From Nocardia thailandica NBRC 100428 (GTDB lineage: Bacteria > Actinomycetota > Actinomycetes > Mycobacteriales > Mycobacteriaceae): a stretch of 64,000 bases of DNA. The position numbers and the translations under genes are program-made. Position 1 is the first letter of the stretch, and every line of letters starts with the position of its first letter. The notes under the pieces were generated by a model. That model saw nothing but the letters and a program-made list of their open reading frames with translations. It was not told the DNA's origin and searched no databases. Location of the stretch: assembly GCF_000308795.1 (NCBI RefSeq), contig NZ_BAGK01000217.1, positions 1 to 64,000 of the forward strand, written 5' to 3'. Positions 49,001-56,567 of this stretch are shown piece after piece.

Positions 49001-49062
49001 ACGCGGAGCGGTCGCCGGGACCGGCGCGCGCACCGGTAGCGCATTCCCGGCAACCGGTCCCC

Positions 49063-50550
49063 CTAGCCCAGCGGGCTGACGTCGCAGGCGCGCGCGGGCC
49101 GGCGGGCGACCGCCAGCGGCAGCGGCACCCTGGCCTTGGCCCGCACCGGCCGCGAGTGGTCGACGGCGGGGCGCGGCACGACCCGGCCCGGCAGCGCGAG
49201 CGCCGCCTCGCCGTAGCCCTGCACGCATTCCGGGTCGGGCCCGTCGGCGGGCAGGCCGGTGAAGAACTTGGCGGCCATGCAGCCGCCCCGGCAGGCGTCG
49301 AAGTGCGAACACTTGGTGCACGCGCCGCCCTCGGCGGGCTCGCGCAGTTCCCCGAACAGCGACGAATCGGTCCAGACCGACTCGAAACCGCCGTCGGCGA
49401 CGATGTTTCCGGCCTTGAACCGATCGTGGATGGCGAACGGGCAGGCGTAGACGTCACCGACCGGGTCGACCAGGCAGACCACCCGGCCCGCGCCGCACAT
49501 GTTCAGCCCGGGCAGCGCCGAACCGAACGCCGACAGGTGGAAGAACGAGTCGCCGGTGAGCACGCCCTCGCCGTTGCGCACGAGCCAGTCGTAGAGTTCG
49601 CGCTGCTGTTCGGGCAGGGGATGCAGTTCGTCCCACACGTCGGCGCCGCGGCCGGAGGGGCGCAGCCGGGTCAGGCGCAGGGTGGCGCCGTACCGGTCGG
49701 CGATGGCCTTGAACTCGTCGAGCTGGGCGATGTTGTGCCGGGTGGCGACGACCGACAGCTTGGCATCGCGGAATCCGGCCGCCGCCAGGTTCTCCAGCGC
49801 GCGGATGGCGGTCGCGTAGGAACCGGGGCCGCGCACGGCGTCGTTGACCTCGGCCGTCGCGCCGTCGAGGGAGATCTGCACGTCGACGTAGTCGCTGGCG
49901 GCCAGCCGGGCGGCCACCTTCTCGTCGATGCGAACGCCGTTGGTGGAGAACTTGACTCCGACGTGGTGGGCGGTGGCGTAGTCGACCAGTTCCCAGAAGT
50001 CGGGCCGGACCGTCGGTTCGCCGCCGCCGATGTTGACGTAGAAGATCTGCATGCGCTCGAACTCGTCGATGAGCGCCTTGCACTGTTCGGTGGTCAGCTC
50101 GTTCGGGTCACGGCGGCCCGACGAGGACAGGCAGTGCACGCAGGACAGGTTGCACGCGTAGGTCAGTTCCCAGGTCAGGCAGATCGGCGCGGCGAGGCCG
50201 GATTCGAATCGATCGATCAGCCTGCCGCCCTCGGGGACGGCGGAACCGGCCACGGACGGGGGTTCGGCCGCGGCGAGCGGCACGGCGGGGCCGGGCGCGG
50301 GCACCAGCATGTCGGATTCGGCGAGCCGGCCGAGCGCCTGGAGATAGGACGCGGAGTCGGCGGCCCCGCCCGCCCGCAGCGCCGCCCGCACGGAATCGTG
50401 CGCGGGCAGGGTGCGGACGATCTCGACGAGCGCACGGCTCTTGAGGAACGACAGCTTCCGGGTGCCGAAGTGGTACAGCAGCGCGCCGAACGACTCCGGG
50501 CGCATGGCGACCCGGGGATGCAGCGTCCAGCGGGTATCGAGATCGAGCAC
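49063..50550 (-). CDS. mftC: Fused mycofactocin MftB (RRE chaperone) and MftC (radical SAM maturase)
   Basis: One 495-residue frame contains two normally separate proteins. Residues 1-88 match MftB, the small peptide-binding chaperone (LDLDTRWTLHP, FGALLYHFGTRKLSFLK, LAESDMLVP). After a Pro/Ala-rich linker of about 20 residues, MftC begins near residue 112 (LIDRFESGLAAPICLTWELT). Its radical-SAM cluster ligands are C133, C137 and C140 (CNLSCVHC), followed by YVNIGGGEPTVRPDFWE. The C-terminal SPASM region has CGAGRVVCLVDP, VYACPFAIHD and CTKCSHFDACRGGC. MftC oxidatively decarboxylates the C-terminal Tyr of MftA and cross-links it to the neighbouring Val. The GTG start at 50550 has GAGGAGG upstream, 14 bases after the mftA stop. 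No stop or good internal ribosome site separates the two parts. Confidence 0.92.
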   Translation of the reverse strand: MLDLDTRWTLHPRVAMRPESFGALLYHFGTRKLSFLKSRALVEIVRTLPAHDSVRAALRAGGAADSASYLQALGRLAESDMLVPAPGPAVPLAAAEPPSVAGSAVPEGGRLIDRFESGLAAPICLTWELTYACNLSCVHCLSSSGRRDPNELTTEQCKALIDEFERMQIFYVNIGGGEPTVRPDFWELVDYATAHHVGVKFSTNGVRIDEKVAARLAASDYVDVQISLDGATAEVNDAVRGPGSYATAIRALENLAAAGFRDAKLSVVATRHNIAQLDEFKAIADRYGATLRLTRLRPSGRGADVWDELHPLPEQQRELYDWLVRNGEGVLTGDSFFHLSAFGSALPGLNMCGAGRVVCLVDPVGDVYACPFAIHDRFKAGNIVADGGFESVWTDSSLFGELREPAEGGACTKCSHFDACRGGCMAAKFFTGLPADGPDPECVQGYGEAALALPGRVVPRPAVDHSRPVRAKARVPLPLAVARRPARACDVSPLG

Positions 50551-50564
50551 GACCGCCTCCTCGC

Positions 50565-50660
50565 TCAGTAGACGCCGCACATGCCGTCGATGCTGACCTC
50601 TTCGATCAGCGTCTCCTCGACGAGCGTGCCTTCGGCGTCGTTCCTGGTGTCGTCGGCCAT
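50565..50660 (-). CDS. mftA: Mycofactocin precursor peptide
   Basis: A 31-residue peptide with an acidic leader (Glu/Asp-rich, VEETLIEEVS) and the invariant core IDGMCGVY at the very C-terminus. The terminal Val-Tyr pair is the part converted by MftC into the redox cofactor; the rest is removed. The ATG at 50660 is preceded by GGAGGGAGG. It is the first gene of the cluster and is translationally close to mftBC. Confidence 0.97.
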   Translation of the reverse strand: MADDTRNDAEGTLVEETLIEEVSIDGMCGVY

Positions 50661-50729
50661 GACGGCCTCCCTCCGGGTGGTGACAGGCGACGACGGATGT
50701 CGCCGCGGTCACACCATAACGTCAGGGAC

Positions 50730-50748
50730 TGTCAAAATTCGGCGAATT
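50730..50748. promoter_or_regulatory. Palindrome abutting a -35-like element upstream of mftA
   Basis: AATTCG-G-CGAATT at 50736-50748 is a perfect odd palindrome. On the minus strand it is followed directly by TTGACA (complement of 50730-50735), about 70 bases upstream of the mftA start. A TATGGT follows but at a spacing of only 11, so the -10 is unclear. The neighbouring divergent gene encodes a TetR regulator, which could bind here. Confidence 0.4.
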
Positions 50749-50878
50749 CTCCGAACCGACCGCTGAGTGGGCCTGTTCCCGCAGGCGGACCCGGTCGGCG
50801 CCGGGGCACTCTAGACTGCCGTGGGCACGATTTCGGCAACAGTGAGGCGCGTGAGGGCACGCCGCCGGTAGAGGTGAC

Positions 50879-51517
50879 ATGGGAGCGGGGCGAATGCAGT
50901 CGAACGGGGGTGGCAGCACACTCTCGGAAGCGGAGATCGTCGAGGCGGCGCTGCGGGTGGTGCGCGAGGACGGCGTGGAGAAACTGTCGATGCGCAGGCT
51001 GTCCCGGGAGCTGGGGGTCTCGCCGATGGCGCCGTACTACTACGTCGCCGACAAACGCGAGCTGCTCGACCTGGTCGCCGAGGCCGCGCTGGCCGGGGTG
51101 CGCAAGCCGACCGCGGAGTCGGGCACCTGGCAGGAACGCCTGCGCGACCTGGTCGACCAGATAGACGATAAGCTGCGCAGGCATCCCGGACTCGGTGACA
51201 TCCTGCTCGAACAGATGCTGGGCAAACAGCTCGATCTGATCGAAGCGGTCATGGAGATCCTGTTCGACGCCGGCTTCAGCGACCGCAACGTCCTGGCCGC
51301 CTACGCGACCATCCACACCTACCTGTTCGGTCGCAGCCGGGTCAATCCGCGCGACCGCTCCGCCCCCGCGGACGTCACGCTGCCCGAGGCGGTGGCCCGT
51401 GCCACGCGGTACATGGCCGACCTGCGCGGACGGTACTCCTACGACTTCGGGATGGAGGTGCTGGTCGCCGGCCTCGAGGCGCAGCTTGCCCTGCAGGCCG
51501 ACCCCGACCTAGCATGA
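50879..51517 (+). CDS. TetR-family regulator
   Basis: A 212-residue TetR protein, divergent from mftA. The helix-turn-helix is MRRLSRELGVSPMAPYYYVA, followed by DKRELLDLVAEAAL. It does not show the helix-turn-helix wording I associate with the mycofactocin regulator MftR (DDIARAAGIGRRTFFRYF), so I do not call it mftR. The ATG at 50879 has GAGGTGAC upstream; ATG 50894 is an alternative. kshB follows 46 bases downstream but has its own KstR-controlled promoter. The target could be itself, mftA or kshB. Confidence 0.82.
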   Translation: MGAGRMQSNGGGSTLSEAEIVEAALRVVREDGVEKLSMRRLSRELGVSPMAPYYYVADKRELLDLVAEAALAGVRKPTAESGTWQERLRDLVDQIDDKLRRHPGLGDILLEQMLGKQLDLIEAVMEILFDAGFSDRNVLAAYATIHTYLFGRSRVNPRDRSAPADVTLPEAVARATRYMADLRGRYSYDFGMEVLVAGLEAQLALQADPDLA

Positions 51518-51520
51518 AAC

Positions 51521-51538
51521 TGAAACACGTTCTAGTTT
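51521..51538. promoter_or_regulatory. KstR operator overlapping the kshB promoter
   Basis: TGAAACACGTTCTA at 51521-51534 matches the KstR consensus TnnAACnnGTTnnA at every fixed position. A -10-like TAGTTT (51533-51538) overlaps its right end, and the kshB start codon is 29 bases after the box. KstR represses the cholesterol regulon in mycobacteria and rhodococci until steroid CoA-thioesters bind it. Confidence 0.8.
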
Positions 51539-51563
51539 TGGCTGCAATGCCCGAGAGGAAGTC

Positions 51564-52619
51564 ATGACCACAGTCGAGGTACCGCACGGTTCGCGCTCGG
51601 TCGTGCTGCGGGTGGCCGCGGTCATCACCGAGACCCCCGACGCGCACTCGGTCGTCTTCGACGTGCCCGCGGAACTCAGCGAGCGATTCCGCTACCAGCC
51701 CGGTCAGTTCCTCACCCTCCGGATCCCCAGCGACCGGACCGGATCCGTCGCGCGCTGCTACTCGCTGGCCTCCTCGCCGTTCACCGACGACCAGCCCAAG
51801 GTGACCGTCAAGCGCACCGACGGCGGCTACGGCTCCAACTGGATCTGCGACAACATCAGCGCCGGCGACCAGCTCGAGGTGCTGCCCCCGTCGGGAGTGT
51901 TCACCCCCAAGGACCTCGGCGAGAACCTCCTGCTGTTCGCCGCGGGCAGCGGCATCACACCGGTCATGTCGATCCTCAAATCGGCGCTGTCGCAGGGCGA
52001 CGGCCGCATCGTGCTGTTCTACGCCAACCGCGACGCGAACTCCGTCATCTTCGCCGAGGAACTGCGCGCCCTCTCCACCCGCCATCCCCAGCGGCTCACC
52101 GTCATCCACTGGCTCGAACCGCTCCAGGGCCTGCCCACCCGCGAGCAGCTCGCCGTCCTGGTCGAGCCGTACACCGCCTACGAATCGTTCATGTGCGGCC
52201 CCAAGCCGTTCATGGACCTGGTGCACGAGGCCCTCGCCGGACTCGGCGTGCCGCGCAACCGCACCCACGCCGAGGTGTTCAACTCCCTCGCGGGCGACCC
52301 CTTCGCCGACCACGCCCCCGCCGAGGTCAGCGAGGCCGACGCCGCCGACGCCGCCACGGTCTTCGTCGAACTCGACGGCGAGGTCCACGAGCTGACCTGG
52401 CCGCGCAAGCAGACCCTCGTCGACATCATGCTCGACAAGGGCCTCGACGTGCCCTACTCCTGCCAGGAGGGCGAATGCGGCTCCTGCGCCTGCACCGTCC
52501 TCTCCGGCAAGGTCGAGATGGACAACTGCGAGATCCTCGACCCCGAAGACATCGAGAACGGCTACGTCCTCGGCTGCCAGGCCCACCCGGTGACCGACGA
52601 AGTCCGCATACAGTTCTGA
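51564..52619 (+). CDS. kshB: 3-ketosteroid 9alpha-hydroxylase reductase subunit KshB
   Basis: A 351-residue class IA-type oxygenase reductase. It has an FAD domain (FLTLRIPSDRTGSVARCYSL), an NAD domain (LLFAAGSGITPVMSILKSAL, SFMCGPKPFMD) and a C-terminal plant-type [2Fe-2S] ferredoxin domain with Cys ligands in YSCQEGECGSCACTVLSG plus a distal Cys in LGCQAH. Domain order and length match KshB/HmpA (Rv3571), which passes NADH electrons to KshA for steroid ring opening. The perfect KstR site upstream supports the steroid role over a general phenol-hydroxylase reductase. No kshA is in the window. A GAGAGGAAG ribosome site precedes the ATG. Confidence 0.9.
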   Translation: MTTVEVPHGSRSVVLRVAAVITETPDAHSVVFDVPAELSERFRYQPGQFLTLRIPSDRTGSVARCYSLASSPFTDDQPKVTVKRTDGGYGSNWICDNISAGDQLEVLPPSGVFTPKDLGENLLLFAAGSGITPVMSILKSALSQGDGRIVLFYANRDANSVIFAEELRALSTRHPQRLTVIHWLEPLQGLPTREQLAVLVEPYTAYESFMCGPKPFMDLVHEALAGLGVPRNRTHAEVFNSLAGDPFADHAPAEVSEADAADAATVFVELDGEVHELTWPRKQTLVDIMLDKGLDVPYSCQEGECGSCACTVLSGKVEMDNCEILDPEDIENGYVLGCQAHPVTDEVRIQF

Positions 52620-52958
52620 TGGCGGCTGGCGCCGCGGGTTTTCGGCCTCGTGACCTCGGCGCCGAGGGGTGATACTGCGCCTTCGGCGTGACGTCTCACC
52701 CCTCGGCGCCGAGGCGGCCGAAAACGTGGTGGGGGCGTTTTGTCCGGGCGGTCGGCCCCGGGCGGTCGAGGCTGAGTGGTCGGGGCGGGTATTCGGCCCG
52801 GAGCATTCGGCCTGGAGCTGTTCGCCCCCGGCTGGTCCGTCCGCACGCTCAGCCGGAGCATTCAAGCGTTCGGCGGGGGCATCCCTTGGAGGGCCTTGGT
52901 CGTTGTTCGGGCTGCACGGTGTTCGGACGTGTGCCCTTCCGGCCTGGGGCGCCGAGGA
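52620..52958. repeat. Intergenic region with a long inverted repeat between convergent genes
   Basis: No gene seen. Arms at 52638-52672 and 52696-52725 pair: GTTTTCGGCC with GGCCGAAAAC outside, and CCTCGGCGCCGAGGGGTGA (52654-52672) with its exact 19-base complement at 52696-52714 inside. The inner arm contains the 14-base palindrome CCTCGGCGCCGAGG, so each arm can also fold on itself. It lies between the kshB stop (+) and the alkD-like stop (-), so a bidirectional terminator is likely. The remaining bases to 52958 show only GC-rich, gene-free sequence. Confidence 0.7.
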
Positions 52959-53711
52959 TTACTCCTGCCTCGGCATCGCTCGATAATTCGCGCGCTCTTC
53001 GGGGGTGAGGTGCTCGGTGGCGTAACTCAGGGCGGTGCGGCCCATTCGGGGGGCGCGGCTGTCCAGGTAGTCGGTGAGCACCGTGCGGTCGACGCGCTTG
53101 CCGATCTCGCGCAGCATCCAGCCGACGGCCTTCTGGATGAGGTCGCGGCGGTCGGGTAGCAGGCGGTCGGCGAGCGCCAGGGTGGTCGAGGGGTCGCCGG
53201 ACTTGATGAAGGCGAAGGTGCTCAGGACGGCGACGCGCCGTTCCCACAGGGACTCCCGGGCGGCCAGTTCGAAGAGCAGGTCGCGGGGCCGGTCGGCCAG
53301 CCAGGGGCCGAGGATGTGCTCGGCGGAGCTGTCGACGAGATCCCAGTTGTCGACCCGGCCGCGGCGGACCGCGTCGAGGTAGAGCTCCACGATCGCCCGC
53401 TGCTTGTCCTCGTCCCGCGTGCGCGGTTTCGCGGCGGCGGCGTACTGGGCGTTCAGGATGAACAGGGCGGCGAGGCGCTCCTCGTGCACGGGCCCGTCCA
53501 GGAGATCGGCCACCTCGGGAAGCGGCAGCGCGGCAAAGGCTTTGGCGATCTTCCTGGTGGCGGGCACCCGGACGCCGAGGAAGACGTCACCGGCGGCGTA
53601 CTCGCCGTCGCCGGTCTTGAAGAACCGTTGCAGGTGGATCGCGTCGCCCGCGTCCGACTGCTCTCGCAGCGCCAGACGCACCGCCTGCGCCGACAGGATC
53701 TCGGTCACCAC
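52959..53711 (-). CDS. AlkD-like DNA alkylation repair protein
   Basis: A 250-residue all-helical protein of the AlkC/AlkD DNA glycosylase superfamily, built from HEAT-like repeats. Typical segments are VFLGVRVPATRKIAKAF, DLVDSSAEHILGPWLADRP, ESLWERRVAVLSTFAFIKSG and LIQKAVGWMLREIGKR. AlkD enzymes excise cationic alkylated bases such as N3-methyladenine. The pattern WDLVD with a catalytic Asp and the downstream Trp/Arg residues are kept. The GTG at 53711 or the adjacent GTG at 53708 may start it. Confidence 0.88.
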   Translation of the reverse strand: MVTEILSAQAVRLALREQSDAGDAIHLQRFFKTGDGEYAAGDVFLGVRVPATRKIAKAFAALPLPEVADLLDGPVHEERLAALFILNAQYAAAAKPRTRDEDKQRAIVELYLDAVRRGRVDNWDLVDSSAEHILGPWLADRPRDLLFELAARESLWERRVAVLSTFAFIKSGDPSTTLALADRLLPDRRDLIQKAVGWMLREIGKRVDRTVLTDYLDSRAPRMGRTALSYATEHLTPEERANYRAMPRQE

Positions 53712-53828
53712 ACCTCCCGCGAACCGGCGCGGACCCGACCGCGCGAGCAGGCATCAGGCTACCGGGACGCCCACGGCCCGGTCGCGATCCGACGCATCCC
53801 CTGCACGGCGGCCCGCCGTCGTCGTCAC

Positions 53829-53848
53829 GTCCGGGACGACACCCGGAC
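53829..53848. terminator. Short hairpin downstream of the racemase-like gene
   Basis: GTCCGGG (53829-53835), loop ACGACA, CCCGGAC (53842-53848): a perfect 7-bp GC stem, 13 bases past the stop of the minus-strand gene ending at 53862. No T-run. Confidence 0.4.
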
Positions 53849-53861
53849 CGCCGCGCCCGGC

Positions 53862-54626
53862 TCAGGCGCCCAGAATCCGCCCCGACTCGAACGTCGCCGC
53901 GCCGGCGGGCAGGGTGCCGGGGCGCCCGCTGTTCAGGACCCGGACGGCGCCGGTGCCGGAGATGGGCCTGCCGAGCGCGTCCATCCGGCGCAGGGTCTGG
54001 GCGGCGACGGCCTGGGCGCTGTCGAAGAGCCGGACGCCGGCGGGCAGCGCGGACATGATGGTGTCGACGACCAGCGGATAGTGCGTGCAGCCCAGGACGA
54101 CACCCTCGACGTCGGCGGGGGTGCGGGCCGCGGCGTCGGCGATCGAATCGGCGATCGCGGGCAGGTCACCCCGGTCGATGGCGTCGGCCAGGCCGTGGCA
54201 GGCGACGCCGGTCACCTTCGCCTCGCCGGCGAAGCGGGCGATGAGGTCGGCCTGATAGGTGCTCGCGGTGGTCGCCGCCGTCGCCCACACCGCCACCGAG
54301 CGGCACGCGGCGGCCGCGGGCTTGATCGCGGGAACGGTGCCGATCACCGGGACCGTCTCCCCCACCTCGGCCCGCACCTGCTCCAGCGCGGTGACACTGG
54401 CGGTGTTGCACGGCAGCACGATGACCTCGGCGCCCAGTTCCAGGGCGGTCCGCGCGGCGCCGAGCACCCGCTCGACCACCCATTGCTCGGGCTTGGGACC
54501 CCACGGCGCGCCGTCCGGATCGAGCTGCAGCAGCAGATCGACCTCCGGCCGCAGCTTGCGCAACCAGGCCGACGTCGGCAGCAGACCCAGTCCGGAATCG
54601 ATGAGCGCGACGATCACACCGACCAC
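53862..54626 (-). CDS. Divergent Asp/Glu racemase-family protein (MurI-like)
   Basis: A 254-residue protein of the Asp/Glu racemase superfamily. Both catalytic cysteines are present, in VLPCNTAS and VVLGCTHYPL. The N-terminus is unusual: it reads VALIDSGLGLLPTSAWLRK instead of the MurI pattern FDSGVGGLTV, and the usual D-T/S-A-R-x-PYG substrate loop is replaced by LQLDPDGAPWGPKP. So it may act on another amino acid or diacid, or be a second racemase beside the housekeeping MurI. The GTG at 54626 or 54617 starts it. It is flanked by hairpins on both sides, so it is probably a single-gene unit. Confidence 0.72.
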   Translation of the reverse strand: MVGVIVALIDSGLGLLPTSAWLRKLRPEVDLLLQLDPDGAPWGPKPEQWVVERVLGAARTALELGAEVIVLPCNTASVTALEQVRAEVGETVPVIGTVPAIKPAAAACRSVAVWATAATTASTYQADLIARFAGEAKVTGVACHGLADAIDRGDLPAIADSIADAAARTPADVEGVVLGCTHYPLVVDTIMSALPAGVRLFDSAQAVAAQTLRRMDALGRPISGTGAVRVLNSGRPGTLPAGAATFESGRILGA

Positions 54627-54670
54627 CGTATTACAGGAGGTACCGGCTCTCCGAACGGGCGATCACGGGC

Positions 54671-54707
54671 GGGGCCGTGCCGCACCCGGCCGGTGCGGCA
54701 CGGCCCC
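54671..54707. terminator. Strong 16-bp hairpin downstream of the ferredoxin reductase gene
   Basis: GGGGCCGTGCCGCACC (54671-54686), loop CGGCC, then its exact complement (54692-54707). A second GC-rich stem follows at about 54705-54749 (CCGGCCGCCCG with CGGGCGGCCGG). Both lie between the FAD reductase stop (54751) and the racemase-like start. Confidence 0.65.
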
Positions 54708-54750
54708 GGCCGCCCGCGGGTCCACCGGACCGGGCGGGCGGCCGGGCCGC

Positions 54751-55947
54751 TCAGGACGTGGGCGCGAGCAGGTCCGCGACCGGGGTCGGGGTGGCCAGCT
54801 TGGCGCGGGTCTTCATGACCTGCGCCGTCATCCCGGCGCCGAGGACGGCGGTGAGGATGCCGTCGCGGGAGTAGTAGGCCAGGAACTTGCGGCCGTCGTC
54901 GCTGACCACGGTCACGTCGTCGGAGGGCGAGGGCGTGCCGAGCGCCTGGATCTTCAGGTCGTACTGATCGCTCCACACGTAGGGCACGCGGGCCGCGGTC
55001 GGCGCCGCACCGCCCAGCAACGCGGTCACCAGCAGCTTGGCCTGCTCGCCCGCGCTGGTCCAGTGCTCGACCCGCTTGCACTCACCGCTCGGATGCAGCC
55101 AGGCGGCGACGTCGCCGACCGCCCAGACGTCCGGGGTCGCGGTGCGGCCGGACTCGTCGGCCACCACGCCGCCGCCCTGCGCGGGCGGCGCCAGCTCGAT
55201 GCCCGAGCCGGCCAGCCAGTCGGTCACCGGCACCGAGCCGACGCCGAGGACGACCACCTGGGCGTCGACCCGGGTGCCGTCGGTGAGCAGCGCGCCGGTC
55301 ACCCGGTCGTCTTCGCCGAGCAGCGAGTCGACGCCGACGCCGGTGCGCAGGTCGACGCCCTCGTCCCGGTGCAGGCGGGCGACCAGGCCGCCGATCCGCT
55401 CGCCGAGCACGCCCGCGAGCGGGGTCGGCTGCGGCTCGACCAGGGTGACCTCGAGACCGCTCGCGCGGAAACTCGCCGCGAGTTCACAGCCGATGAAACC
55501 GCCGCCGATGATCAGCGCCCGGGTCGCGCCGGGCAGCTCGTCGCGCAGCGCGGCCGCGTCGTCGTGTGCGCGCAGCACGTGCACGCCCGCGAGATCGGGC
55601 AGGCCGGGGAGACGGCGGGGGCGCAGGCCGGTGGCGATGATCAGGGTGGCGTAGTCGATCGCCGTGCCGTCGTCGAGGGCGACCCGCTTGGCCGCGGTGT
55701 CGACGCCGGTCGCCGCCTTGCCGAGGACCAGCTGGATGTCCTTGTCCGCGAAGAACTCCGGCGGACGCAGGGTGGTGTCGTCGGTCTCGCCGCGGACGAA
55801 CTGCTTGGACAGCGGCGGGCGGTCGTAGGGGGCACGGGCCTCGTCACCGAGCAGCACGAGGCCGCCCTCGTATCCCGCGCGGCGCAGCTCCTCGGCGGTC
55901 CGCAGACCGGCCAGTCCCGCCCCGACGATGACGATCGGCGCGCTCAC
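54751..55947 (-). CDS. FAD-dependent NAD(P)H-ferredoxin/rubredoxin reductase
   Basis: A 398-residue pyridine-nucleotide disulfide-fold reductase without redox cysteines. It has FAD loop IVIVGAGLAGLRTAEELR, PYDRPPLSKQFV, NAD loop ALIIGGGFIGCELAASF, and the FAD-binding VWAVGDVAAW. A C-terminal reductase domain (VPYVWSDQYDLKIQALG) marks it as a BphA4/rubredoxin-reductase-type enzyme that feeds a ferredoxin of an oxygenase or P450. No ferredoxin or oxygenase gene is adjacent. I prefer GTG 55947 because the family motif starts right after it; GTG 55983 adds 12 residues. Confidence 0.88.
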   Translation of the reverse strand: MSAPIVIVGAGLAGLRTAEELRRAGYEGGLVLLGDEARAPYDRPPLSKQFVRGETDDTTLRPPEFFADKDIQLVLGKAATGVDTAAKRVALDDGTAIDYATLIIATGLRPRRLPGLPDLAGVHVLRAHDDAAALRDELPGATRALIIGGGFIGCELAASFRASGLEVTLVEPQPTPLAGVLGERIGGLVARLHRDEGVDLRTGVGVDSLLGEDDRVTGALLTDGTRVDAQVVVLGVGSVPVTDWLAGSGIELAPPAQGGGVVADESGRTATPDVWAVGDVAAWLHPSGECKRVEHWTSAGEQAKLLVTALLGGAAPTAARVPYVWSDQYDLKIQALGTPSPSDDVTVVSDDGRKFLAYYSRDGILTAVLGAGMTAQVMKTRAKLATPTPVADLLAPTS

Positions 55948-56210
55948 GCGGTCGCCCCGCGGCGTCGGGCGCTTTCCGGGCACAGGTCTCGCATGCCGGG
56001 TTTCCTTCCGTTGTGTTCCGGGCCACTGACGGGCCCACCCTCCGTTCTATCAGTGCCGGGTCGCACCCCGGTGCGTCACGGGTCGATATCGCCGTGACCG
56101 GCGCGGCGGGAAACGGCGCCGAACCGTGTCCGGCGGCATCTCGACCGGGCGGTCAATCAGGTCTATACCGAGGTCAGCAGTGTTTTTCATCCGTCCGAGG
56201 AGGAAGTTCG

Positions 56211-56567
56211 ATGTTCACCGACAGCCGGGGCCAGGATCTGCTGGCCGTCATTCTCGGGGCCTTCGCCGCCCTGTCCCCGCTCTGGCTCGACACGAGCGAC
56301 GACGCCCGCTGGAGCCTGATCGTGCTCGGCGTACTCATCGCCGCCACCGGCCTGATCCAGATGGCCCGCGCGAGCATGGTGTGGGCCGACTACGCCATGG
56401 GCCTGTTCGGCGTCCTGCTGTTCCTGTCGCCCTGGGTCATGGACTTCACCGCGTTCCGCGGCGCATCCTGGACCGCCTGGGTCGTGGGAGTGGTGACGGC
56501 GGTGGTCGCGGTCGCGGCCCTGCCCGCGATGTCGCAGCGCCTGCACGACATGGCTCCGCATCACTGA
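56211..56567 (+). CDS. SPW-repeat membrane protein
   Basis: A 118-residue integral membrane protein with four hydrophobic segments. It holds two SPW-type repeats, AALSPLWLD near residue 20 and LFLSPWVMDF near residue 78, each at the end of a helix. Function is unknown. A strong GAGGAGGAAG site precedes the ATG. Its stop overlaps the start of the TetR gene (TGATG), so the two are co-translated. Confidence 0.85.
   Translation: MFTDSRGQDLLAVILGAFAALSPLWLDTSDDARWSLIVLGVLIAATGLIQMARASMVWADYAMGLFGVLLFLSPWVMDFTAFRGASWTAWVVGVVTAVVAVAALPAMSQRLHDMAPHH

Noticed and set aside
50879..51517. Possible mftR (mycofactocin regulator)
   Set aside because: Position is right (divergent from mftA), but the helix-turn-helix does not have the wording I associate with MftR. 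It is kept as an unassigned TetR regulator.
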